Numbered from the stretch's first letter, positions 47,401 to 57,847 are shown. The stretch is 64,000 bases of DNA from Cladopsammia gracilis (GCA_022457155.1 JAJGOT010000165.1:879501-943500), one strand, 5' to 3'. Numbers and translations are program-made. Notes: generated by a model not told the origin, from the sequence alone.

Positions 47401-49981
47401 ACATGTACATGTACATAAACCAAACTCAGAAAATGTCAACCATTTTAGCAAAACGAAATTTATGCAACAATTACCGTGATGGATTTAAGGGGTGCATTGA
47501 AAAAGAGCTTAACATCAGTTGATATGCAGCATAAAAATACCTCTCAGTAATTTTCATACTTATATTTGGTTTTACTTATCATTAGTGACCTTTAGATTGG
47601 ACAACGAGTATGAGATTGAGTGCGAGTATGTGTTTTGAAACCAAATTCGTGTGCCTCAAATAATTACTTATCACCTTATCCCTAACATTTATTTACGTGT
47701 TAGTCAGCAACCGGCGGGGGTAATTTGCCGAACGCCGAGCGCTGAACGCCGAACATTGTTCTCACCCTTAACAGTAACTAAAAGCTAACCAATTTGAATC
47801 AGTGCTTAACCCTAAAATCAGTGCTACAGTATTTAGGGTTAAGCACTGAATCAAATTGGTTAGTTTTTATTTACTGTTGTGGGTGAGAACAATGTTCAGC
47901 ATTCTGCGTTCAGCATTCTGCAAATTACCCCCACCGGTCAGCAACAGGAAAGAGTTATAGTTCGGGGGATACAAAATTCTAAAGTCGTACTCGATTTCGT
48001 ACTCGTAGTCAAATCTAAAGGTCGCTATTGTTTGTTGACAACTACTGTATATAACAATTAAATGGCATGGCAATATACCTGAACACAGAGCATACAAATA
48101 TAATCAGAAACTCACATCCAAAATGGAATTGAAAAACATAATCAGGCAGCCAACAAAAAACTCACTTAGGGTCACTTATTTGCCATAATTATAATTGCTA
48201 TGGGTTGACTAAAATTACTATTCATAATGAATACCATACATTTTATAAGTTAAAAGTTGTTTGTTTAGACCTTTGTTTGCTTTAATTAATTTAAATTGCA
48301 ATACTTAATTTATTGGCAACACAAAAAAATAATACATTTATTTAGTTTCAAATTTATAATTAAAACTAATACGACAAAAGAAAATTATTGCAACTCAACA
48401 TAACCATTATCAAGAATCCCAACTGGTGGAAGGCTGACCAGTCGGCCATATATACATACAGTATGGCCAAGGATATGACTTCAACCAATAAATATTGTGT
48501 ACAAATACAACTTGCAAAGAAAATGTCCAAAAACTGAGACCCCACGACCAAGACTTATGGAACTGAGCAAACAATTTCTAGCGCTGCATGTATTTGTTGT
48601 GGTCCAAATTTTCTTAATTTTTAAACCAGTTTAATTTTAATTTTTCTTTGTCTCAGATTCATTATCATATTCTGAGACAAAGGAAAACAAAAAACTTTTA
48701 AACTCTTAAACCAAAGAAAAATTTGATCCTTGTCTGACATACACATAACTATTATCCCTTATGTATTTTAATTTTTAAACTTACGTCATAACTTCGGGAG
48801 GCATTAATACCCTTTCAGTGCTGAAAAATAAACAAATGAGAAATTTAATTAAATGTTAATTACAGATACAACATACAACATTGACACATCTCCTCAATAA
48901 TAAAAATAATTTATCAGAAAGAAACACTACCTTTTTTATTTTATAGAAAGTCAAAAATAAACTTAAAATAGAAAAAATATAATTATGTGTAATCATGTAA
49001 ATATAGAGACCCTGAGCCAATATTCTATGGCACAGTTTTATTGTTTACTTATCACTCTAAAACTATGCATTAATTCTGATGATATTCACATGTTAATTTG
49101 CACATTATCAAATAAGAATACTTCTAATTATTACACATACATACCAAACATTTTCATGCTCACACAAAGAGAATTTTGTTTATAAAGGCTACTGTACAAC
49201 AATATAGTTTTTTTCACAACATCTACATGACAGCAAAAAACTTGCTCTTACCTTTCTTTTACAATAAACAGTGCTCCAAACATGACAAGAACAGTACTTG
49301 TAAATACTGCCAACACTTCATATCTCTCATACCTGAGCCAGAAAAATGACAACACACGATATTAAGTAATTTCAAGTTTCTGGACCTTCCACAGGAAAAC
49401 GTACACTGACGCTTACCCATTTCATACAGCATTTGCTATCCATTCAAATGCTCTAAAAAGCATTTGAAATGTTTGTTTAACCATTCAAATTTTTTTACAA
49501 GCTGTATTTTGGTGAGTAAAATCAAACCTGTCACTAGCCACTACGCTAGTAAGCTGAAAAGTCAGTCTTGAGCCCCGTGTTTGAATGGTTGTCTATCCAT
49601 TCGTTTTTTTTTTTTATTCATCTCTGACAGTGTTTAGTTAATTTATTCATCCATTTAAATGCCCAAGCATTTGATCCGTTTTGAATGGTTTCAGGGTTAT
49701 CCATTATATTTTCTTTACCCATTCAAATGGTTGTGCCCATCAGTTTTTAATTGTCCATTGCCCACATAAACGGTTATGTTTATCTCTTCGTAAATTTTCG
49801 CTACCCATTCAAATGGTTGCGTAAAGTGTTCAAATGCCTTCCAAGAGCGTTCCTTTGCCATTTGTTTATTTTTGCCTGTTTAAACAGGTACATTGTAAGC
49901 ATTAATTTTTTGTGTATGTTTTAGCATGGAAGGTCACATATACTTTCATTTACAAATACATACAAACAGATTAATGTTAAA

Positions 49982-50030
<49 letters not shown>

Positions 50031-53000
50031 TTAATTAATACTGGGCACCATCCAAGTGAAGGGATTAGAGGAGGCCCTGAACCTTACATTTCAACACTCT
50101 CAATCACAAATCCACTCCACATGTTATTCTTAACATCAAGCCACCTTGGGGCAAGCCTGGTTCTATAATTAGAGCAAATGGCCCAAACTTTTATCAGCTG
50201 CATTGTGCCATTGTATATTCACCCTATTTATGCATTGTAAATAGGAGCTGCAGTGACTATACAGCTGTACACTCCTTACCCAAACGAAAAGGCAGAGGAT
50301 GGTTTCTGAAGTGACACCCAAAGGGATAAAAGACATGTTAAGAGACTAAAAACAAAAAAAGAAAGAATAATCAGTGGAATATCAGTTATAAATTAACTAA
50401 AATAGTACGTGTAACAAGCAGAAAAAAAAACAAAACAATAAATATGTATCTTATGGTATAACTATATAACACAAGTTTCAAGTCTAGAAATGTTGGTTGC
50501 TTTATTTTGTTTAAACAAAAGAAATTATAAATTACATTAAATATGACTATGACATTCAAGTTGCTATTTACAGTAGTGGCTGCAACATTACTAAATGTAC
50601 AGTGTATGGCAAAATTCTTTAACAAGTTCGAATAAAAAGAAAATTTTATATATAAGCATTTCATTAACCAAATTGTCACATGTAATAGTTTTGCTTTGAA
50701 CCCATCATTTGCTGAGTTAAGGGGTGTTAATTAAGTCCAAGGACAGCCATACTTTGCTGAAGATAGTACAAAAAGTAAAACAAAGTGAATAATGGGTTCC
50801 AGTTCAAAAATAAATAGCAAAGGAATTGAGACAAGCAGGTTTGAGATGGGAGAGAAGTCAACAGAATGTTAAAATTTGCTTTACAAGAGGATGAGTCAAC
50901 ATCAACACTAACAACACTAATAATAAGCAACCCGGCAATCCAACCCATGAACTCATGCTATTATACATTGGTGTCACTAGCTCGATTTTGATTGGCTATA
51001 AGCACGCAGCTAATTATTGCTTGCTGTTTCTGTTATGTCATACCTACAGACAATGAATTTTATATATGTAGAAGTGACGTCATACCTACAGACAATAGTT
51101 TTTTGTGCGCGCTCTTGTCTTTAAAGGTGCAGCTCAGGAATATGCATAATAAAACAATTATTGGATTCGGTTTTCGCATGATAGCGATAATTATCAAGGC
51201 CTCAGTTTGTGTTATCTGCCTCAGTCTTCGGCTTCGGCAGATAACACAAACTTTGGCCTTGATAATTATCGCTATCATGCTCAACCTCATCCAATAATTG
51301 TTAATTAACATGCCAAAATACCACAACTCTGGGAACTGTAGTGAATTACCCAGCCACCCTGTTAATACAGCCACCTTATTATCACGGCACCATCACCTTT
51401 TCTTGGCCTGAACAAAAGCTTTTTACTTGAGACCAACCTCATTAATAGGCCACCCTGTTTATATAGCCAGATTTTGGTGGCCCAAAGGTGGGCGGATTAA
51501 TGCGGATCCATTGTAGTTACAGGGCTACTCTTTTACAACAGTGATATGGGTTCTTTAAAGCATTCACCAAGTACAGGTGTAGTTTATGCATTACACTGCA
51601 TGTAAAAGTGTAGGAGGTTACATACATGTGGGGGACTGTGAATGGTCTAAACAAGAGACTCCAAGCAGCCTTTACTCATGCGCATGTGTAAGAAAATTTT
51701 ATGATATAATTATTTTAAACATGATAAGAAGATGTCCGACCCTGAGATAAACGTCATCGTTCCTGCAAACCACGTTGTTTACTATTGAATGTTTTGGAAA
51801 TGAAGGCTGTACCACAATGAAGCCAGTGATTCTTCTAAGTCTTATATAATGCCAAACGTGAACATAGTAATGTATGTAGGGTTGTAGGAGATGCAGTCGT
51901 GACACGTAAGTAACGCTCTATTACCGGAAGTGACAGTAGCCGGAAGTCACTAAACAGGAAGTGTAAATGACGAAGACATGAACCGGAAGTGCAGAATTTA
52001 AAATATGAGTGCATAAATTTGCATGCAAAATCGCGACACAAAAAATAAAAATAATAATAATAAAAATAATAACAAGAAAACGGAGCCGAAACCTTACCTC
52101 ATGCCGCTTCGTGCATGAGTAACTAATGAGCACCACATGATTTCACCAGGTTTTTAAAGACTGGTTAGTGGTATGTCTGGGGGGGTACTCCCCCAAAATA
52201 CCTATACAGGTATGTGCCACCCAATGGGGTCGCAATTTTGGGACTCGTGATCTAGAACGGGGTATCCATTTTAGAGGCGTTTCCTAAAATGGGGTATAAT
52301 ATTTCGAATGCACGAAAGCTTCAGATTATCAGCAGTCAGTTTTTTCTAGAACGGGGTATTAAAAATTGACCTATTTCAAGAACGGGGTATCATTTTGAGT
52401 GCAAATTACTCATGCGCGAAGCGGCATGAGGTAAGGTTTCAGCTGCGTTTTTCTTGTTATTATTATTTTTATTATTTTTTGTGTCACAATTTTGCATGCA
52501 AATTTATGCACGCATATTTTAAATTGCGCACTTCCGGTTCATAGCTTTGTCACTACACTTCCTGTTTTAATAGTGACTTCCGGCTACTTTCACTTCCGAT
52601 AAAAGAGCATTACTTTGGTGTCACGACTGTCTCCTACAACCCTACTTACATTAGTAATGTTCACGTTCGGTATAATTATTATATAAGACTTAGAAGAATC
52701 ACTGGCTTCATTGTGGTACAGCCTTCATTTCCAAAACAATCAATAGTAAACAACGTTGTTTGCAGGAACGATGACTGAATAAAAGAAGTACTCTTCGCCA
52801 TGCCGGATATCTTCTTATCTTGTTTAAAATATATCATAAAACTTTCTTACGCATGTGCATGAGTATAGGCTGCCTCTACTCTTGTTCTTTCTAAAACAGG
52901 GTCCAAATTTGGAGACCAGGGCGGCACATACCCACCCAAAATATACCCGAGTACCTCCTACCCCCCCCCCCCCCCCGCCAGGGTGGTATGTCAGGATTTA

Positions 53001-55139
53001 AACCTACAAGCATGTTCTACAGTCTGGTAACCAACTGAATGAGCTAACCTACCTTAATAAATCAAATATTGTCAAGTAACTAAATGATGTGAGGGCTGAA
53101 AGAAAAAAAGATGAGCTATACAGTTGCATTAAACTCTTCCACCAGTACATGAGTATTCACAAACAGTAAACATGTATTATTTAGCAACATTAAGTTCAAA
53201 AGAGAGTCTCAGATTAAATTACCTAAACTATTTGTTGATCCACTGTATACAAAAAGTCCAAAAGAGCACAGAAGATTTAATATGATCAGCCAAAATACCT
53301 TCCAACCCTGGAGAAATAAATAAATTAAGACTGATTGTAAACAGAATAACAAATATTAAAAGCATCATATACAACACTGTATGTGATGCACAAAATAAGT
53401 CACTTTAAAAAAAGTAACGCAGCTGTGATGCTGTTTCTTCCATATCACAACAATAACACTAAAGCAAAATGTTTGCCAGTTGATTGCACTCTCAAGTGGC
53501 AGAAAACAAAAAACATTTAGCAGGGTGTAAATAGTCATCTATACGGCTCCTTTCAGCTGTTAAAAAACATGTTGAATGCACTTAATTTTAAAGTGTGATT
53601 ACTACTAGTAATAAGTAAGTATTCCTTTGGGAATCACAGCTGTGCACTCACACTCAGCTATTTTCTCTGTGAGTAATTTTTACCTGTCTCTCAGCAAGGA
53701 CAGTCTGTAGCTCTCTCTTGACTCTCTTCATGATTGGGTAAGATCTTTGTGCAAAAGGCTTTATAGCACTCTAAATAGAACCAAATTCAATTTACATTAT
53801 CATCCTATTATGATTCTCTTCTATTATTAATAATTATAATTATTATATTTTTAAACCAAACATTTGTCATTGCTAGAAATTCAATGTTGAAGAAGGGGGG
53901 GAGGGGGGGAGGAGGGGGGGAGAGGGAGAGAGGGTGGAGGGGTCGAGAGGGGAGGGGGAGAGGGGAGGGGGAGAGGGGAGGGGAGAGGGGAGGGGTATTT
54001 GTGTAAAACAGGATGGTGAAAACAAAATTGATAAAAAAATAAACAAGGTTGACAAAATTAACTAGTTACTTACTGATAGTGTGGCTCTTTCATCACCATT
54101 CATTGTTCCTCTCATTCTTAAACTTTTTGCTGTTAACAATAATACAATAAATTATTTGATTATGCACCTCCAAGTTTTATTTTTTACTACTTAACAATTA
54201 CTACACATTCACAACTACAATTCTTAAATCACCACCACCAATACTGTAGATGGTATTCAAGGCAGCAATGTTGGCATTCCGAAACAATAGAAATCAATAG
54301 TGACTGGGGTTGGGGTTGGCCAACTGAATTTACTGGGTATTGAATGCCGCAGCAAGAGCAAAATAGCCACACAGTATTATTCACAAGGGATCAATCTACA
54401 ATACGGTGTCAGGCTTTTTTGATATTCTGTTTGGTTTGCGAGATATCTGCATAGAAATTTGGAGTAGCTAAAAACATGCCAGGAGTGTCACGTAAATGTT
54501 CATTTTTTTATTTAATGCATTACCCACACTCATACATTTACATACTCACATACTTACATGTATACGATTACATACTCATATCGCATTAATACATCAGAGC
54601 TATTGCAGGCTAAAAGTAAGTTATATTTTCCAATGTTCCATTAATTTATCTAAACTCTTATTTTTACAACATATGTACTTTTCTGTTTCGTATTTTATAT
54701 TGACTTTAACTTTATAACTATCTATGTTAGGAAGTGCTTCATTCCTTCTGCAATTCCAGAGATATATTTTTCCCACAAGTAGTAAGTAATTAAGTAAGGG
54801 GCATTCCAGTAATACAATGTAAGATACCAAGAACAATATCTTTTACAGTAACGTGAACTGGCTTTCTTGTCAAAGAAAGGTAATACGACTCGAAGTCTTT
54901 CCAAAATGCATATGAATAAGGACAATATTGTATAAGAAATGAAACATAGTTTCCGATTCCATTTTACAAAAAGAACACAGACTATCTGTCCTGTATCCTA
55001 TCTTATAAAGCTTAGAATTTGTGTAAAGGATAAAATAAAGTATCTTGGATTGAAAGGCTTTAACATAATTATGGTTCAAAAGCAACAGAGTGGGGCAAGA
55101 TACCTGTACATGCTTGGATAAATTAAACTCATTCTTTAA

Positions 55140-55171
<32 letters not shown>

Positions 55172-57558
55172 TTCTTGACACAAAACTTTTATTAAACTTT
55201 ACATAACTTACTTACATTGATTCACGAATTACATCATTATACTAACAGTATTTACATCACTTGCTATGCTAAGTACATTATTTACAAGCGATACTTACAC
55301 ATCTGACTACTCACATTACTTATTTACACAGTTAATAACAATGGTGAGAAAAGGGGTTTAAAAACATTGTGCCAGTCATTACAGGGCATTTTCGCCAACT
55401 TCTACTGAAGGATATTGCTACAGGAGGAGGCATACATTACATTACATGTAGGAAAACATACTTTTTTGCTAATTAGAAGGGAATAATAATCTTTAGATTT
55501 CTTTTTCGATATATCATACACACCACTATCAAATTTGAATGATGGATTAAGGCCAAGATTATTAGAAATAAAACCAGTTGATTTTAAATTTGAAGGTACT
55601 GATTGTCTCAAACCGGTCCATTCTAAAAAAATTAGTCCTTTTAATTTTACTTGCAATTATTCATAAGACACTGTATTACATGTACTTAGGTCAAAGTGTA
55701 GGTTATCTACTGTACGAATAAAGTAATTAAAGTATTTCTTGTAAAAAAAATGGTTTGTTGTCTATTTTAATATTCTTGTTATTCCATTACTGTATATAAT
55801 GCCAATCACAATCAACAGCGTTAACTTCCCGAAATTCTGACCACCACTTAAGTAATTCTAGTTGCAGCTAAAGAGCATTAGCCTCCCCGAATCCTTCAAA
55901 ATATATTTTAGATAACTTTTCCATGGACCAGAGTTGTCCCCAAATACATTTATCCTCTTGAGCCATGAAAGTCGAAGTGATTTAATCAAACTTCCAATAT
56001 CTACCATTTGATGCGTAAATGGTTGCCACAGGAAAAACATTATAAAAATTAAATTGAACAATCCCAGTCATTTGGCAGTTTATCAACTCCTGGCCATTTG
56101 TAAAAAAATGGACACCGTGAAGGTTGAGAGAACCCTTAACACTTGTGATAATTTCCTAACATAAGGTAGATTGTTGTCATGTTGGCTATGTCGGTGGTCA
56201 GAGCAATGAAATTTCCATCCTTTGGGAATAAAACAAACAATTATTTCTATTGTTTCTGGCTGCCATTTATTAAGCTTTCTATTGTTATATAGTTTGTCAT
56301 ATTACTCTTGAAACTACAGCTGTAGCACATCAGTCTGTACCAATTTTCCAAAGGACACCAGCAAAGGTTAGCAGTACCCTTAATTAAGGTAATTAATATG
56401 AAGGAATATTAATATGAAGGAATACTTCTGAATAAAGATATTAATGTGAAAGAGGTAATTAATGCAATTAACGCAAACTAAGAAACACATCAGTCTGTGG
56501 TGACAACAGGAACAAATTCTATTTCAAACTGAATATACATGTTTTCTTTGGTTTGAAAATTTTCAAACCAGTTTGACTTTTGTTTTCCTTTGCCTCAGAT
56601 TCATTATCATAACCGAAGACAAAGAACAACAAAAATCAAACTGGTTTAAAAATTTTAAAACCAAGGAAATCATTTGAACAACAATTTATACAATAACAAA
56701 AAAACAACAACCCAACAACAGAGATCTACATGTGGAACCCGATTGCTTGACAAATGCAATTCTGCTATGTAAGGGTTATCTTACATGTATGTAGGAGTTA
56801 AGAGGAGAAATCTGACCACATTTTCACAGACAAACACAATAATGATAATGATTTGCATTAGTTCAAGAAGGCCTTGGAATATCGATGACAGTGGTTGTCC
56901 AGGATTCAAGATTCAAGAGCTATGAAAATTTCAAAAGAGAGGACAGAAGACTTGGAGGTTGCATATTCGGTCAAGAAAGAAATTTTGAAGAAATTGTCAA
57001 AAACTGTTCTGCTCTTACGAAAGCGAAAATGAACTGGAAATATTATAAATGATATACCTATGGACTTTTACATTGTAAACAATTGAAGTAGGTGAAGCTA
57101 TGTTGAGGGTCGATCATAAGTACAATGTACCATGATGTAATTATGTAATAATATAATGTAAGGGTAAGAATTATACTAATTATGATCGACCCTCGATCTT
57201 TCTCAGGAAAGAGAAAGCTATTGTTTCCTAGGTGTCAAATTTGCCTGGAGATGACCCATAATTTTCAGTTATAATAATGGAATTAATAATGGCATTAAGG
57301 AAATTAACGTTTCACTTTTAATAGCTTAATGTCGACGAAATCCTGACCCCGGGATAAAGCTAACTAAAAAAGCTTACCTCCTTCGGCCTTCAAAGCATCT
57401 TGATTCACAATCTGGCTGTCTGTTTCTGGAATATCAATGGAAACTTGTCGAGGCTCTGTCTGTTTTTTAGGGAGATACCTGAGTAGTCTGTCTGTTCCTA
57501 TGCTCGGTGCAGCCGCTGTGGCACTGTTGTATGAATGCAATATTTGAGAATTTTCCAT
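41208..57558 (-). CDS. SLC30A6: Zinc transporter SLC30A6 (ZnT6) orthologue, 16 exons, complete
   Basis: Sixteen exons in unbroken phase give 1,377 nt (458 residues plus stop), close to human ZnT6 (461). Exons: 57558-57378, 54129-54074, 53770-53684, 53307-53223, 53095-53053, 50345-50280, 49332-49252, 48820-48785, 47172-47078, 46711-46663, 46431-46312, 45780-45699, 45405-45358, 44454-44386, 43748-43704, 41441-41208. Recognised by 'YLTIFDLL', 'FSFGYERYEVLAVFTSTVL', 'EFRNEHFWTVSFG', 'GSLHVRIRRDASEQ' and 'MVLAHVTNKL...VQVFKDDWIR'. ZnT6 is the non-transporting partner of ZnT5 in the Golgi/early secretory pathway, supplying zinc to secreted enzymes. Consistent with this, the TM2 HxxxD motif reads LTIFD and the TM5 motif reads IALVG. 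The first about 80 residues are an extension unlike the vertebrate N terminus. Start is the first ATG of exon 1. Confidence 0.96.
42460..42702. mobile_element. TIR element in SLC30A6 intron 15
   Basis: Ends ACAGCTATTTCAATTAACG and 'cgttaattgaaaaagctgt', with 'ttgtcgggtgaaagctcaaa' inverted at the right. Arms of about 55 bp. Confidence 0.75.
42960..43195. repeat. About 40-bp minisatellite in SLC30A6 intron 15
   Basis: Five to six units of 'aaataaagtgtcgcgaaata' plus 'tgaccatacccaaa.cgcg'. Each unit carries two TCGCGA-type palindromes. A related 'cgcgatttt...aaaatcgcg' stretch is at 42392-42424. Confidence 0.85.
43704..43748 (-). CDS. SLC30A6: SLC30A6 exon 15: cytosolic domain
   Basis: Encodes 'GSLHVRIRRDASEQ', matching 'GSVHVRIRRDANEQ'. 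Confidence 0.96.
44386..44454 (-). CDS. SLC30A6: SLC30A6 exon 14: cytosolic domain
   Basis: Encodes 'STLDGVLEFRNEHFWTVSFG', nearly identical to the vertebrate segment. Confidence 0.96.
45358..45405 (-). CDS. SLC30A6: SLC30A6 exon 13: start of cytosolic domain
   Basis: Encodes 'TCPTDTMSQIDKCLRE'. The donor is GTGAGG, keeping phase 0 into the next exon. Confidence 0.9.
45699..45780 (-). CDS. SLC30A6: SLC30A6 exon 12: TM6
   Basis: Encodes 'LCAIVTAFMMWATMLPLSIY' and 'SGQILLQ'. The acceptor must be GACAG at 45781-45785; the AG nine bases upstream would put a stop in frame. Confidence 0.93.
46312..46431 (-). CDS. SLC30A6: SLC30A6 exon 11: TM5
   Basis: Encodes 'FAPFIGQVLVQKFNPIALVG' and 'VAGAALVFTTDVLISY'. 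The HxxxD position of TM5 reads IALVG; human ZnT6 keeps the Asp (FVLID), so both ligands are gone here. Confidence 0.93.
46663..46711 (-). CDS. SLC30A6: SLC30A6 exon 10: TM4-TM5 loop
   Basis: Encodes 'AASSNWLQDAVNDFGHS', matching 'AASTSWLQEHVADLSRS' of human ZnT6. The usual zinc-transporter His-rich loop is absent. Confidence 0.95.
47078..47172 (-). CDS. SLC30A6: SLC30A6 exon 9: TM4
   Basis: Encodes 'DNLLPVTAVGLLLHLLVTYG' and 'VTNKPFTIVSQ', matching TM4 and the 'RNKPFAYVSE' loop. Confidence 0.93.
47712..47936. mobile_element. Mutator-like MITE with 9-bp duplication, SLC30A6 intron 8
   Basis: Starts CGGCGGGGGTAATTTGC and ends GCAAATTACCCCCACCG. The flanks are GTCAGCAAC at 47703-47711 and again at 47937-47945. 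The body is almost fully palindromic (about 100-bp arms). Confidence 0.88.
48610..48716. mobile_element. Hairpin MITE, SLC30A6 intron 8
   Basis: Arms around 'tttctttgtctcagattcat' and its complement. A sister copy is at 56545-56668. Confidence 0.7.
48785..48820 (-). CDS. SLC30A6: SLC30A6 exon 8 (36-nt small exon)
   Basis: Encodes 'STERVLMPPEVMT', matching 'SAERFLEQPEIHT' of human ZnT6. Phase and splice sites fit exons 7 and 9. Confidence 0.9.
49252..49332 (-). CDS. SLC30A6: SLC30A6 exon 7: TM3
   Basis: Encodes 'GYERYEVLAVFTSTVLVMFG' and 'ALFIVKES', the conserved 'FG(F/Y)ER.EVLAVF' block of the family. Confidence 0.95.
49430..49825. repeat. Cluster of CCATTCAAATG-type motifs, SLC30A6 intron 6
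   Basis: About nine copies of (t/c)ccattcaaatg or its complement occur in 400 bp, irregularly spaced and in both orientations. Origin unknown. Confidence 0.5.
49984..50030. repeat. (ATT)n microsatellite
   Basis: Uninterrupted trinucleotide run in SLC30A6 intron 6. Confidence 0.95.
50280..50345 (-). CDS. SLC30A6: SLC30A6 exon 6: TM2 end and cytosolic loop
   Basis: Encodes 'SLLTCLLSLWVSLQKPSSAF' then 'SFG'. It is separated from exon 5 by a 2.7-kb intron with two palindromic elements. Confidence 0.93.
51120..51300. mobile_element. Palindromic element, SLC30A6 intron 5
   Basis: 'acaattattggat' and 'gatagcgataattatcaagg' recur inverted around 'cagtcttcggcttcgg', giving arms of about 75 bp. Confidence 0.75.
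51655..52885. mobile_element. Large foldback element, SLC30A6 intron 5
   Basis: Arms of about 460 bp (51655-52120, 52415-52885) are inverted copies; matching blocks include 'gcggcatgaggtaaggtttc', 'cttcctgtttta' against 'taaacaggaag', and 'ttcatttccaaaac'. The centre (52170-52410) has 'aacggggtat' motifs. Confidence 0.8.
53053..53095 (-). CDS. SLC30A6: SLC30A6 exon 5: TM2 start
   Basis: 43-nt exon encoding 'ALTSFSYLTIFDLL'. In transporting family members the LTIFD segment is HxxxD; here His is Leu and Asp is kept, as in vertebrate ZnT6. Confidence 0.93.
53223..53307 (-). CDS. SLC30A6: SLC30A6 exon 4: TM1
   Basis: Encodes 'GWKVFWLIILNLLCSFGLFV' and 'YSGSTNSL', matching TM1 and the start of the TM1-TM2 loop of ZnT6. 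Confidence 0.93.
53684..53770 (-). CDS. SLC30A6: SLC30A6 exon 3: basic segment before TM1
   Basis: 29 codons, phase 0, encoding 'RSYPIMKRVKRELQTVLAER'. It corresponds in position to the basic 'LLREFRLV' segment of human ZnT6. Confidence 0.85.
53885..53998. repeat. Poly-purine G-run tract, SLC30A6 intron 2
   Basis: About 110 bp of G and A only, apart from a few bases, with many runs of 4-7 G on the plus strand; it therefore lies on the non-template side as C runs in the transcript. It starts about 75 nt after the exon 2 donor. Confidence 0.9.
54074..54129 (-). CDS. SLC30A6: SLC30A6 exon 2
   Basis: 56 nt, phase 1 in and 0 out, encoding 'KSLRMRGTMNGDERATLS'. A purine-rich G tract lies in the intron about 80 nt after its donor. 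Confidence 0.75.
54621..56061 (-). mobile_element. L1-like LINE 3' fragment, SLC30A6 intron 1
   Basis: Frames on the minus strand encode, in order, 'MVDIGSLIKSLRLSWLKRIN', 'WTGLRQSVPSNL', 'KLYKIGYRTDSLCSFCKMES', 'KIYLWNCRRN' and 'KYETEKYICCKN'. This is the usual order of the L1/Tx1-type C-terminal region after the reverse transcriptase. Many stops and frameshifts. Interrupted by a poly(A)-tailed insert. Confidence 0.8.
55142..55430 (-). mobile_element. Poly(A)-tailed insert inside the LINE
   Basis: Read on the minus strand, non-coding sequence ends AATAAAAGTTTTGTGTCAAG followed by an A-rich run of about 32 nt (55173-55142). The LINE frame is absent across it and resumes after the A tract. 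The 5' edge is approximate. Either a retroposed RNA 3' end or an internal A-rich LINE segment. Confidence 0.55.
56545..56668. mobile_element. Hairpin MITE, SLC30A6 intron 1
   Basis: 'aaaccagtttgacttttgtt' is inverted at 56627-56650 around 'ctcagattcattatcata', the same core as 48610-48716. Confidence 0.75.
57105..57194. mobile_element. Small TIR element, SLC30A6 intron 1
   Basis: Ends GAGGGTCGATCATAA and TTATGATCGACCCTC, 90 bp, AT-rich centre; about 180 nt inside the intron from exon 1. Confidence 0.75.
57378..57558 (-). CDS. SLC30A6: SLC30A6 exon 1: hydrophilic N-terminal extension
   Basis: Sixty residues, Ala/Ser-rich then charged, with 'TDRLLRYLPKKQTEPRQ' and an acidic stretch. I see no domain. 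It ends in phase 1 (GGA G) at GTAAGC. Confidence 0.85.
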
Positions 57559-57847
57559 ATCCACAGCTCTTACTTTCTTTCAGGCTTTTAAAAGAAGAAA
57601 ATCTTTTAAACTGGTTCAACGTCTGAGCACCGTTAATAGCATTAACTGATAACGGAGAAGCAGATGTTTAAAAAAAGTCGCTGAAGATTTCTTTAAGGTT
57701 CAACAACACAGTGGAAAACATCAACACAACCACACAGTTTCGACTACAGTCGGTCGTACAGTCGCCATTTTGAATGTTGAGCCTGCGAGACACGACACGT
57801 ATGTAGATCCCAGACCTCCTTGTGTACGCGGGCAGGCGACAGACAGT
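57559..57847. promoter_or_regulatory. Shared (bidirectional) promoter interval
   Basis: Only 289 bp separate the start codons of SLC30A6 (minus) and the CEBPZOS-like gene (plus). Both promoters and both 5' UTRs must lie here or overlap the opposite gene. No TATA box is evident. Transcription start sites cannot be placed from sequence alone. Confidence 0.7.
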
